Positions 10,401 through 20,000 of a stretch of 64,000 nucleotides of DNA are shown one piece after another. Within the stretch, counting starts at the first letter, position 1. Each line of letters starts with the position of its first letter. A program made the translations under genes and the position numbers. The notes beneath the pieces were generated by a model that ran no database searches, was not told where the DNA came from, and saw only the letters and a program-made list of their open reading frames with translations. Source of the DNA: Brevibacillus sp. DP1.3A (GTDB lineage: Bacteria; Bacillota; Bacilli; Brevibacillales; Brevibacillaceae); contig NZ_CP085876.1 of the NCBI RefSeq assembly GCF_013284245.2, positions 3,331,001 to 3,395,000 on the forward strand. Reading direction: 5' to 3'.

Positions 10401-11136
10401 CCGATTGACTCAACAACGAAAGAGTGGTGAGGTCTGCGTTGATATTGCTGAGGACTTTTTCCAGCAATGTGATGAAGTGACTGACGATACGTTTGACACT
10501 TTCCTCATGATAGCGGCTGTTGTTATACTCCACCGTCGCCTCTACGACACCGTTGCGATGCGTAAACACGAAATTCAGCGCGGCCGGCAAACGGTCGAGA
10601 TGTTGTGGCGACTGGATGTTTTCCATCACCAGGGAGACCTCATACAAATGCGGGCGATTCAATTTTGTGAGCAGGACTTCTATCGGATATTCCTGATGCT
10701 CGACGGCTTCGAGCATCGTCGAGCGTACCTGCAGGAGCAGATCGCGGAATGAGTTCCCCGCCTGGATTTGTGTTCGCAGCGGCAAGACCGTGTTCAGGAA
10801 CTGACCGTCCGTCTTAGGGCGGTATATCGGTGTGCCGACAACAAAGTCCCGCTCGCCGGTGTACTTTGCTAGCAACAAATTCAGGGTAGCGGTCAAAATG
10901 ATGTGCAACGTGTGGTCAGAACCTTTGGAAAGCACCGAGATCTTTTCGTACAGCGTGCCGGTCAGCTCAAAAGGCAGACCTTCTGTAGTACGCTCTCCCT
11001 TCCGGAAAGCGCTATGGTCTGTTGGGAAAGCCACAGTTGCAACTTCCCCTGACATTTTTTCGAGCCAATACACTTCTTCACGAGTGCGTTGGTTGGCAGC
11101 CAACACGAGTTCACCGGATAAAACCTGGCCGGACAT
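7477..11136 (-). CDS. NRPS: half C - Asn-type A domain split by PP-loop ATPase - PCP
   Basis: 1,219 residues. Residues 1 to ~210 match only the C-terminal half of a condensation domain (YW.., VVGTPI, FLNTVLPLR) with no HHxxxDG. The A domain runs from ~260: YTSGTTGKPKG near 417, [15 protein letters not shown] (A8) near 667. Between A8 and A10 (NGKVDTKAL near 1090) lies an insert of about 330 residues with CTRC...CSVC (near 708), the PP-loop SGGKDS (near 769), CNGC (near 840) and FCSSNC (near 959). It resembles ATP-pyrophosphatases of the N-acetyl-sugar amidotransferase/WbpG kind. The PCP has LGGNS near 1145. The hand-read specificity code is about DLTKVGEVGK, one change from the published Asn code DLTKLGEVGK. 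ATG 11136 has a clear AAAGGAGG site. The upstream protein already ends in an intact C domain, so the half C is redundant. The insert's reaction on the Asn side chain (nitrile, amidine, thioamide?) is unknown. Confidence 0.92.
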   Translation of the reverse strand: MSGQVLSGELVLAANQRTREEVYWLEKMSGEVATVAFPTDHSAFRKGERTTEGLPFELTGTLYEKISVLSKGSDHTLHIILTATLNLLLAKYTGERDFVVGTPIYRPKTDGQFLNTVLPLRTQIQAGNSFRDLLLQVRSTMLEAVEHQEYPIEVLLTKLNRPHLYEVSLVMENIQSPQHLDRLPAALNFVFTHRNGVVEATVEYNNSRYHEESVKRIVSHFITLLEKVLSNINADLTTLSLLSQSEVEALVVTYNATTTEYPADKTVAQLFEQQVENNFANLAVAAGDVSLTYQELNAKANRLARVLQSHGVCADSLVALIVENSADTIVGMLAVLKAGGAYVPIDPDNPVERKKFLLEDSQAVVILTQKHLLATQAVLFEAVESERLLLIDDLDMYADQDETNLAPVAGPSNLAYVIYTSGTTGKPKGVLIENQNAVNYLMFAAKHYVQGEKVDFPMFTSIAFDLTITSIFTPLLTGNTVIVYQDEHKERLLERVLEENRVGVVKATPSHLKLIKHRDWSNSSVKRLVVGGEDLKTELAREVIAAFGGNVEIYNEYGPTETVVGCMIHHYDESSDKRDSVPIGLPADNTDIFVLDADRNPVPVGVVGEIFIGGDGVARGYRNRHELTAERFITLPQGRVYRSGDLAKFLPSGQLEYMGRADNQVKINGYRIELGEIETQLLHLHEKYTPKDAVFHDITQQAYPEGVTYCTRCVLPSNYPKITFDEHGVCSVCRAYETYQPYTEKYFKTMDDFRKLVDANKGTDYDVLLLFSGGKDSTYVLYRLVNMGYKVLTFTFDNGFISEEAFTNIKNITKKLDVDHRVLTADQIKSVFVKSLKTYSNVCNGCWNALNGLGAQLAEETGCKVIISGLSRGQIFDMRLWGLFQLGIFDEQEIEEKLLLFRKGFHSRDNIFSKTLDVDLDCGFVETLHFVDFFRYDNTPTHQIREYLYEQGWVPPKDTGFCSSNCRINDIGIYVHLMNEGYHNYAAPSSWDIRFGIISREEGMQEITYKADANHVERVLKYIGYFQAPKIDDVVVATIRDSSGQEKLCAYVVAKDELEADWLREALAVELPWYMVPTYFVQLPSLPLTPNGKVDTKALPLPFVTAAANVEYVTPSNDVEVHIRKIWASVLSIDEGKIGVNDRFFDLGGNSYNMVQVNIRVNETFSKSIPVVKMYNYPTIHSLAEYLCSEEGIEVQELSDEQLEIMDDSLGLFGEVLHD

Positions 11137-11150
11137 GTGGTTTTCCTCCT

Positions 11151-14100
11151 TTAAAAATCAAACTCGATCGACGGAACGGCACTCTTTGCTTCCACAAGAC
11201 CGTGGGCAAACGAGATGTCTCCGATTCGTCGATTTGGATTTTCTGCGACTTGAGTTGTGATTTCGACGAAGCGTTGTGTCATTTTTTCAACGGTCTGCCG
11301 CTTGAACAGCGTGGTTTTGAAATCAAGCCAAAGCGTAACGGTCTCTCCAACCTCCACTGCATGTAGGTAGAGATCGAAGATGGAGGTCTTCATGGAGATG
11401 TCATAAGGTGTAAGACGCAGACCTTCGAACTCGACCTTGCCCTCTTCCATATTCTGCATAACCAACACAGTCTCGAAAAGTGGGTTGCGGTTTGGCAAAC
11501 GCTCGAGTTGCAAACGTGCCACGAGGTCTTCGAATTGATACTCTTGGTTTTCATAAGCATCAATTGCATGTTTCTTCACTTCTCCGAGCAGTTCGGCAAA
11601 CGTCTTATCGGCTGTCGGATGGTTACGCATCGCGAGCATGTTCACAAAATTTCCGGCAATCCCATGCAGGTCAAGGCGCGTTCGTCCCGCGATTGGCGAG
11701 CCGATGATCACATCGTCCTGCATGGAGTATTTTGCGAGCAGGATGTTATAAATGCCAAGCAGAGCCATATACAGCGTTGCACCTTGACGTTGTGCCGCCT
11801 CTTTCAGGCGAAGTACAGTTGAGGCATCCAGTTCAAATTTCAAACGTTCCCCCGTATAGGTTTGAATCGGCGGGCGTGGGAAATCGGTTGGCAGGTTCAG
11901 CATCGGCACGTCTCCCGCGAAACGTTTCAACCAATACTGCTCCTGACTCTTGACCTCGTCACTTTGCAGTTGTGCCGTTTGCCATGCCGCAAAATCACGG
12001 TATTGCAATCGCAATGGCGGCAACTCGAGACCTTGATACAGTTCAGCGATCTCACGCTTGATGATTTCGATGGTCACGCCGTCTGAGCATAGATGATGCA
12101 GGTCGATCAGCAAGAAGTGTACATCTGCCCCCGTCTGTACCAATTGAACCCGCAGCAGCGGAGCCACTCCGAGATCAAATGGACGGATGAAAGCAGCAAT
12201 GACGTCATCTATATCCGTCTCATCAGCTGTGGTTGTCACGGTCTCAAAATCAACTTCGTCATACACGCGCTGAAAAGGTTGTCCCTCCAAAATCTTAAAC
12301 GAGGTGCGGAGTGCTTCATGACGTTGGATCAATTTTGCAAGGGCCGCCTCCATGCGTGCATAGTCGAGATTCCCTTCCAGACGCATCGACAGCGGTGTGT
12401 TGTAATTCGTGCTGGTGCTGTCGAATTGGTTCAGGATAAACAGGCGACGCTGAGCAGAAGACAGCGGGTAGACCTTCTGTTTTGCGATCGGTTGGATCTC
12501 TTCGTATTGCTTAGCCTTGCGATTCTGGCGTATGAAATCTGCCAGCTTTTCAATCGTCGAACGTTCAAAAAACTCATGCAGTGGGATATCGGCGTTGAGC
12601 TTTTTATGGATCGCAGTGACGACAGACACAACCTTGACAGAGTCGCCTCCCAGCTCGAGGAAATCATCTTCGATCCCGATCTTCTGGAAGCCGAGGACAC
12701 TTTCCCAAATCGACGCAATCTGTTGTTCAAGTTCGTCACGCGCTACGACATATGGATTCGAAAGGGCTGGACGAGAATGGCCTGTCGTATGTGACATGCG
12801 AGCAATCTCAGCATCGCGGGATTCCACCCGAATCCATTGATCGAGTCGTGCTTGCAGATCGGCTGTCGAGATCAGAACTTGGCTCTCTTCACAACCATTG
12901 AGCAGGGCTTCCAGAACCGTCAGACCCTCCTCTGGTGTCATCGCAAACTCTGTTGCACTTTTGCCAAAGTACGAGCCTTGCTTCGCTTCATCCTCTTCAA
13001 ACAGCCAGAAATCCCAGTTCACGCCGATCCAGCGAACGTCTCCTTCTGCATTATGACGGTGAACGTAATGATCAACGAACAGGTTGGCAGCGGAGTAGAC
13101 GATGTGCCCCAGACCACCTAATACGGAAGTCAAAGAGGACATCAACATACAGAAGTCGAGCTCTTTACCATGCAATACGTTCTCCAGCGTAAGAATCCCG
13201 TACACCTTTGCTTGGAATTGCTCCTCAACATGGTATGGTGTTGTTTCTTGGATCGAGATGAACGACTTTTTCCCGACGATACCAGCCGCATGGATCACAC
13301 CATTCAATTTCCCAAAGCGTTCCTCTGCCTTCTGTACCACCATTCGCATCCGCTCTTCATCAGCGACATCCGCTTCCATTACGAGTACGTTTCCGCCGTT
13401 CTCTAACAACGCTTGCAAACGGCAAATTTTTTGAGAGGTCGCATCCTCTGTTGGATGAGTCGCCAGATAGCCATCCCACTCCTGAGCGGAAGGGAAGGAG
13501 GCACGACCCGTGATTACGACTTTTGCGTTCCAGCGGGTGACCAAGTACTCCGCAAACAAGAGACCGATCGTACCAAGCCCGCCGGTGACCAAATAGACAC
13601 CTCCTTCGCGCAGTTGCAAGGCGTTATCTTGCGGAAAATGGAGTGTTACAGGTTCCAACGTCTGCACCAAGCGTGCACCTCTGCGATACGTAACCAACAG
13701 ATCGCGTACAGGTACAGACAACTCTTTAACCAGTTGATCAATGAGCTTTTTCTGTTGCCATGCTGTGCGCTTGACATGGTCGATGTCTACGCTGCGGCAA
13801 CGAATGGCTGGATACTCCTGCGGAATGACCGTGACGCCGCCGAGCAGTGTCGCTTTTTCCGCCTGCACGACCTCATCTCCGTTGACCACATGGATGCCGT
13901 CGGTGATGACGGTAATTTCATAGTCATGCTCTGTACGGACACGGTCCATCGCTTGAGCCAGATACAACAGGCTGTAAAAACCGAGGATCTGTGCATCCTG
14001 TACGACTTTTGGACTCAAGGTTCGAGTATCTTCCGTCAAGCTCCACGCATGGATAATTTTGTAGAATCTCTTTTCAGACTGGTTCAGATGCTTCAGAAGT

Positions 14101-17051
14101 GCGTCGTAGTCTTGCGCATTCGCTGGGTTCAGCACGATTCTCTGATCGTTGTGCACAGCAAACTGCGTTCCAGGCCCAACAGTCACAACCGATTCTCCCC
14201 GCTTAGTGAAACGCTCGGTAAGGTCTTGACCTATGCTTGTCTGGCTCGTGAGAAACACCCAGCCTACTCGATCATGACTCTCTTCCTCTTGGGGGGCAGC
14301 CGTGCGTTTCCACGTCGGGATGTAACCCCAGTTCGTCGTGTCTTTTTGTTTCCCTATGCTGGTGACGGTTTTGGATCGCAATGCCTTTGCCGCTTGGGCA
14401 ACAGAGCCATCGATCCAATAGCGTTTGCGGTCAAACGCATACGTTGGCAGGTTGAGTCGATGTCGGACTGTACCTTTGTAAAATGCATTCCAATCCACCG
14501 TCACCCCATATGCCCACAGCCAACCGAGCTTCGCCAGCAAATGTTCGCTGTCGGATACTTGATGTTGTGCATTACGAATGAGATCGACTATGTTATGACC
14601 CTTCTTTTCATCCATGAAACGCCAAATCAAACTAGACAAGTCCCGGCCTGGTCCTACTTCCAGGAAGACAAGATTTGAAGACTTAGCCAGTTCTTCTACT
14701 CCCGCTGCGAAGCGTACCGTCTCGCGTATATGGCGAACCCAGTACATAGGATCCGTCGCTTCCTGTTCGGTGATCCAGCTTCCGGTAATGTCGGAGATAT
14801 ACAGGCGTTGTGGTTTGCGGAGCTTAACGCTTCGCACCAACTGTTCAAAAGGTTCCAAAATTTCGTCCATCAAAAGGGAGTGACCTGCGAGCGCCGTTCT
14901 CACACGCATGCAGAGCACGCGAGCTTCCTTCATACGACGTTCCAATGCGTCAATCGCGTCGATGGTCCCTGCAACAATACAGGACGTTCCGTTGTCGATT
15001 GCAAGCGATACATCAGGGGTCAGATAAGGCAGTACTTTTGATTCGGACAGCGGGATTGAAAGCATCGCTCCCTCTGGAACACGTTGCATTAAGTTACCAC
15101 GAGCAACGATCAACATTAACGCATCTTCTAATGTAAACACGTCTGCGAGGCAGGCTGCCACGTACTCACCGAAGCTATACCCAATCATTGCGTGAGGTTG
15201 AATACCTATATTCAGCAACAGTTTGGCGAGTGCGTATTCAAATGCAAAAATCAGCGGTTGAGCATTCTGCGTCTTGTTCATTTCTTCCTCTACTGCCGCT
15301 ACATCTCCAGTTGGGTACAACACATTTCGCAGGTGTGAACATCCCAAATGATCCAGAATCCCGAAACAGCGGTCGAGTTCAGTGCGGAATACCGACTCTT
15401 GCTTATACAAGTCCCGTCCCATGTTGACGTACTGCGACCCTTGACCAGGGAACAGGAAGACGACTGGACGATTCTTTTCGCGGGAAAAATGGGTATGTAC
15501 CTTACGTGTGTCTGAAGTCTCTAAACGTAGAGCCTCTACCGCTGCTTGCACGTTCGTGACCACTAAATGACGACGATAGTTGAACAAGTTACGTCCCGTT
15601 TGAAGTGTATACGCCACGTCCGCTAGATTTACGTCCGCTTTTAATTCCAAGAAATCGGCCAACTCGGATGTCATGGTCTGAAGCGATGCATCCGATTGAG
15701 CAGAAAGGGTTAGGAGATGGGCTTCTCGACCTTGTCCGGATACCTGACGTAGTGGGGCTTCTTCAAGTACGACGTGCGCATTTGTTCCGCCGATCCCAAA
15801 CGCACTCACACCTGCACGTAATGGCGTGTTCCCCTTTCTTTCCCACCGTTTGAGTTCGGTGTTCACGTAAAATGGGCTATTCTCGAAGTCGATTTTTGGA
15901 TTCGCCTTCTTAAAATGAAGAGCCGGTACCAGTTCTTTGTGATATAAGGAGAGCACCGTTTTGATGAATCCGGTGACGCCTGCAGCTTGGTTGAGATGTC
16001 CAGTGTTGGTCTTAGCTGATCCCAAAGCGCAAAATCCCTTTTTGTCGGAGTTGAAAGCAAGTTTCAGACCTTCAAACTCAATCGGGTCACCGAGCGTCGA
16101 ACCCGCTCCGTGTGTCTCGACGTAAGTGATCGTTTCAGGATCAACTTCGGCAACATGATGGGCGGAACGAATGGCAATCATCTGTCCTTTTGGCGATGGC
16201 GCGGTGTAGCCAGCCTTGAGGCTTCCGTCGTTGTTTATCGAAGTCCCTTTGATAACCGCATAGATGTGGTCACCGTCTCGAATCGCGTTGTCGAGCATTT
16301 TCAATACGACACACCCTGCCCCATCACCAAACACAAGTCCGTCTGCCTCTTCATCAAATGCGCGGCAAGCCCCACTCTTTGACAACAGCATTCCCTCTTC
16401 GTACAAGTAGCCATTTTTACGTGGAACCACGACAGAAGCGCCACCTGCGATCGCTATGTTGCACTCGCCTGCGATCAGCGCTTGGCTGGCCAGGTGTATC
16501 GCCACCAGGGAGGTCGAACAAGCGGTCTGAACAGTCAAAGCTGGACCTCTCAAGTTCAACTTGTACGCCACACGTGTACTGAACGTGTTGCTGTCATTAA
16601 GGCTGACGATCTCAAATTGATCGTTCGGAGACTGCATATGAGGAAGCAGATGCCCCATCCAGAACAGATTTTGAGTATTGCCAGCGTAGATACCGATTCT
16701 GCCTTTGTATGTCTCGTTGGCATAGCCTGCGTCTTCAAGCGCTTCGTAGCTAACCTCATGGAAGAGTCTGAACTGCGGGTCCATGTAACTTGCTTCCTTT
16801 GGGGTGTAGCCAAAAAAGGAAGCGTCAAAGTCTTCGATAGCGACGAGGCTGCCCTTTTTCTTCACATAGTCCGGGTGACTCAGGAGTTCGGGGTCAACCC
16901 CAAACTCCAGCAACTCCTCATTGGTAAACGTCGAGAGAGCGTCCACGCCCCCCCGCAGATTTTCCCAGAACTCCTGAATATTCTTCGCTTTGGGGAAACG
17001 TCCAGACATACCGATGACGGCAATTTCTAAACCGGTTCTCTCATCACTCAC
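11151..17051 (-). CDS. PKS module KS-AT-KR-ACP followed by an intact C domain
   Basis: 1,966 residues. KS: TACSTS near 174; the first histidine motif is ETHGAGS, a variant of EAHGTGT with the His kept; NTGHLNQAAG keeps the second. AT: GYSFGEY near 622 and LAGHS near 718, the same unusual pair as in the last PKS, unlike the malonyl-type AT of the protein before it. KR: TGGLGTIG near 1155, with YSAAN. ACP: LGGDS near 1465. C domain: LHHLCSDG near 1650, catalytically intact, able to join the ketide chain to the Asn held on the next protein. The start is GTG at 17051, overlapping the previous stop (GTGAGTGA) with GAGGTGG just upstream. Likely adds a two-carbon unit, possibly hydroxymalonyl, reduced to a beta-hydroxyl, and hands over to the NRPS. 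Domain calls are firm; the extender unit is inferred. Confidence 0.93.
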   Translation of the reverse strand: MSDERTGLEIAVIGMSGRFPKAKNIQEFWENLRGGVDALSTFTNEELLEFGVDPELLSHPDYVKKKGSLVAIEDFDASFFGYTPKEASYMDPQFRLFHEVSYEALEDAGYANETYKGRIGIYAGNTQNLFWMGHLLPHMQSPNDQFEIVSLNDSNTFSTRVAYKLNLRGPALTVQTACSTSLVAIHLASQALIAGECNIAIAGGASVVVPRKNGYLYEEGMLLSKSGACRAFDEEADGLVFGDGAGCVVLKMLDNAIRDGDHIYAVIKGTSINNDGSLKAGYTAPSPKGQMIAIRSAHHVAEVDPETITYVETHGAGSTLGDPIEFEGLKLAFNSDKKGFCALGSAKTNTGHLNQAAGVTGFIKTVLSLYHKELVPALHFKKANPKIDFENSPFYVNTELKRWERKGNTPLRAGVSAFGIGGTNAHVVLEEAPLRQVSGQGREAHLLTLSAQSDASLQTMTSELADFLELKADVNLADVAYTLQTGRNLFNYRRHLVVTNVQAAVEALRLETSDTRKVHTHFSREKNRPVVFLFPGQGSQYVNMGRDLYKQESVFRTELDRCFGILDHLGCSHLRNVLYPTGDVAAVEEEMNKTQNAQPLIFAFEYALAKLLLNIGIQPHAMIGYSFGEYVAACLADVFTLEDALMLIVARGNLMQRVPEGAMLSIPLSESKVLPYLTPDVSLAIDNGTSCIVAGTIDAIDALERRMKEARVLCMRVRTALAGHSLLMDEILEPFEQLVRSVKLRKPQRLYISDITGSWITEQEATDPMYWVRHIRETVRFAAGVEELAKSSNLVFLEVGPGRDLSSLIWRFMDEKKGHNIVDLIRNAQHQVSDSEHLLAKLGWLWAYGVTVDWNAFYKGTVRHRLNLPTYAFDRKRYWIDGSVAQAAKALRSKTVTSIGKQKDTTNWGYIPTWKRTAAPQEEESHDRVGWVFLTSQTSIGQDLTERFTKRGESVVTVGPGTQFAVHNDQRIVLNPANAQDYDALLKHLNQSEKRFYKIIHAWSLTEDTRTLSPKVVQDAQILGFYSLLYLAQAMDRVRTEHDYEITVITDGIHVVNGDEVVQAEKATLLGGVTVIPQEYPAIRCRSVDIDHVKRTAWQQKKLIDQLVKELSVPVRDLLVTYRRGARLVQTLEPVTLHFPQDNALQLREGGVYLVTGGLGTIGLLFAEYLVTRWNAKVVITGRASFPSAQEWDGYLATHPTEDATSQKICRLQALLENGGNVLVMEADVADEERMRMVVQKAEERFGKLNGVIHAAGIVGKKSFISIQETTPYHVEEQFQAKVYGILTLENVLHGKELDFCMLMSSLTSVLGGLGHIVYSAANLFVDHYVHRHNAEGDVRWIGVNWDFWLFEEDEAKQGSYFGKSATEFAMTPEEGLTVLEALLNGCEESQVLISTADLQARLDQWIRVESRDAEIARMSHTTGHSRPALSNPYVVARDELEQQIASIWESVLGFQKIGIEDDFLELGGDSVKVVSVVTAIHKKLNADIPLHEFFERSTIEKLADFIRQNRKAKQYEEIQPIAKQKVYPLSSAQRRLFILNQFDSTSTNYNTPLSMRLEGNLDYARMEAALAKLIQRHEALRTSFKILEGQPFQRVYDEVDFETVTTTADETDIDDVIAAFIRPFDLGVAPLLRVQLVQTGADVHFLLIDLHHLCSDGVTIEIIKREIAELYQGLELPPLRLQYRDFAAWQTAQLQSDEVKSQEQYWLKRFAGDVPMLNLPTDFPRPPIQTYTGERLKFELDASTVLRLKEAAQRQGATLYMALLGIYNILLAKYSMQDDVIIGSPIAGRTRLDLHGIAGNFVNMLAMRNHPTADKTFAELLGEVKKHAIDAYENQEYQFEDLVARLQLERLPNRNPLFETVLVMQNMEEGKVEFEGLRLTPYDISMKTSIFDLYLHAVEVGETVTLWLDFKTTLFKRQTVEKMTQRFVEITTQVAENPNRRIGDISFAHGLVEAKSAVPSIEFDF

Positions 17052-20000
17052 TGATTTCCACCTCGCGTGCCTGTCTTCTTCGTTTTCGGTTCTCGCGACC
17101 TTTTTTCTGTTCGTCCAGCCAATCGTTCTGTTCTTCGGATATGGTCACTATGCCATTTTGTGTGACCAGATGATTGACCAGCGCACGGATCGTAGGATAC
17201 GTAAACAATGTCAGCACTGTGACTTCTTGCCCCAAGACGGCTGGCAGTTGCTTTGTAATCTGTACCAAGTCGATTGAGGACGCCCCGAGTTCAAAGAAGT
17301 TGTCATGCACACCCACCTGCCCCAAACCAAGAAAGTTTTGCCAGATCTCACAGAGTTGCTGCTCGATTTGATTGGCTGGTGCAAGATACGATGTGGTCAA
17401 TTCTGGCCGGGCAAACACGACGCCCGCTTCTTGCTTCTTTTCCTTATCGCTGAAGATAACCCAACGATTGAGGCGCGGTTGCAACTCTTCGGTGGAAACC
17501 AGCACCTGTGTCAGTCCCTGTTGAACCAAGATACGTCCTAGAGCGTCACCGCCCTCGTCGGGAGCGATCATCATCTGATCGTCACTCGTGAATACTTCGC
17601 GTTGTGGTTTGGTTGCGATTCGCCATCCATCCCACGCCACGCTGATCCAACGGGTTGGTGTGAGTTGCGACTGTTGCTTGGCAAACGTATCGAGAAATGC
17701 ATTGGCAGCGGCATATCCAGCGTACCCGAGACCTCCCAAGATCGAAGACAAGGATGAAGTCAGCACGACGAAATCCAACTCACGACCTCGGAGCGCTTCT
17801 TCCAACACGAGCGTGCCGTAGATTTTCGGAGCGAATTGGGTCTCCACTTTTGTTTCCGTGATGGAATCGATGGCGGTAATCGAAGCTCCCTTCGTGATAC
17901 CTGCAGCGTGAATCACGCCGTGCAATGCCCCAAAGTTCGACTCAATCTGACCGATCGCTGCAGCGAACTCCGCTCGGTTTGTGACATCTGCTTGCAGACA
18001 GAGCACCTCAGCCCCGCATTCTTGCAACTGTTTGATATGCACCAGTTGATCCTTACTTGGCATTGAGCGACCGAGCAAGACGATCTTCACGCCTTTGCCT
18101 GCACTCTTCACGATGTATTCAGCCAGAGCCAGACCTACTCCGCTGAAACCGCCAATCAGAAGGTAGACACCCTCTGTTCGCAAAGGCAAGTTCTGCTGAT
18201 TGTCCAGTCTCCGTGGGGTGAACGATTGCACAAGACGTTGCCCGCCACGATACGAAACGACCGGATCGAAGGCTTTGGTTGTGAACTCCGTGATTAAATG
18301 GTCGAGCAATTGACGTTCTTGCCATCCACCTGCCGTTGGTACAGTCACGTCAACAGATCGAACTTTCAGGAATGGATACTCTTGCCTAATGACTTTGAGC
18401 AAGCCGAGCAACGTCGCTTTCCCTGGTTCTACCATCGTTTCACCCGCTACATCGTGCAATCCTGAAGAGAGCACATAGATGTCGAGTGGTGAGGAGTCGA
18501 GGGCTTTCACGAGGAGCAGGAGACTGTAGAAACCGCGCTCTTGAGCCTCTTTTACGTTTAGCAACGAGTCAAGCGTCCACGCATGTACGATTTTTTGTGG
18601 CTTTACGGTTTGTAAATGAGTTATGAATTCATCGTGCGAAAACGCGGTGAACACTTCGTGTCCATTCGACTTCAATTCATTTGCCAGACGTGCTGCCAAT
18701 CCACCGTGGTCGAGCAGGAGTAACCACTTTTTCGGTTCTACCGATGTCTCCTCGACTAACGGCTTTTGTAGCCAAGCTGGGAGATAGAACCAATCGGCCA
18801 GCTTTTTACGCTTCGACGTGCTGCCAGGAAGCAGAATCGCCTGACCATTGTATTGGATATCGATTAGTTCTTGCGCGTGTTTCCAGAAATATTGTCGCTC
18901 GAAAGGATACGTTGGAAGTGGGATACGACGGCGGTTTTGTTCCCCGTAGAGGTTCGCCCACTCCAGATGAAGACCCGCGGCATACAGAACTCCAATTTTC
19001 GAGAGCAAGTGTTCGCGGTCGGATGCGACGTCTTGCGGATGACGGATCATGTTCAAAATAGTGTGCTCGGAACGATTTGCTGGATGTTTACGTAACAGAG
19101 TTGCGAGGGCATGGCCCGCACCGACTTCAATAAACTCAGCTTTTTCCATCTTCAGTAAACGGCCTATCCCATCACCAAAACGCACAGTTTCGCGCAGATG
19201 GCGCACCCAGTAGCGGCTATCCTTCACATCCGCTTCCGTAATCTCTACCCCGGTCACGTTTGAGAAATATGGAATCTGTGGCGCACGGAAGGTGACTTCC
19301 CGAACTTTTTGCTCAAACTCCGCCAACATCGGTTCCATCATCGGAGAGTGGAATGCGTGCGACGTGTGCAACCGTGTGCAGGAATGTCCAGCTTCTTGCA
19401 AAGTACGCTCGAGTGCATCCACCTCGTCGAAGGTACCAGATACTACGCACATGCTTGGACCGTTTACGGCTGCCAGTGCGAGGTTATCGCTAAGCAGCGG
19501 ACGAATATACTCTTCTGGAAGCTGAACAGCCATCATTGCACCCGGTGCCATGCGTTGCATGAGTTTTCCACGCCATGCCACCAGTTTCAACGCATCTTCA
19601 AGCGACATGACCCCCGAGAGGCAGGCTGCTGTGAATTCGCCGATGCTGTGACCGATCATTACTTGCGGGCGGATTCCTAAGCTCAGCAGGTATTGAGCAA
19701 GTGCATATCCCACTGAGAAAACGGCAACCTGTGCTACTTTCGTTTGGTTGAGGTGCAGAGCATCTTGCTCAGAAAGGACAGACGGATATAAACGTTCTTT
19801 TAAATCAAAATCCACATTGGGACGTACGAGTTTGAAGCAAGAGTCCAGCGCGTCACGGAATACAGGTTCTTGTTCGTAGAGTCCACGCGCCATGTTAACA
19901 TACTGCGACCCTTGCCCAGAGAACAGGAACACCACTGGCGATTCGCCCGATTCCTTGGTGTGGAACGTTTGCCCTTTCGATGGGTCTGTCAACGCGGCTG

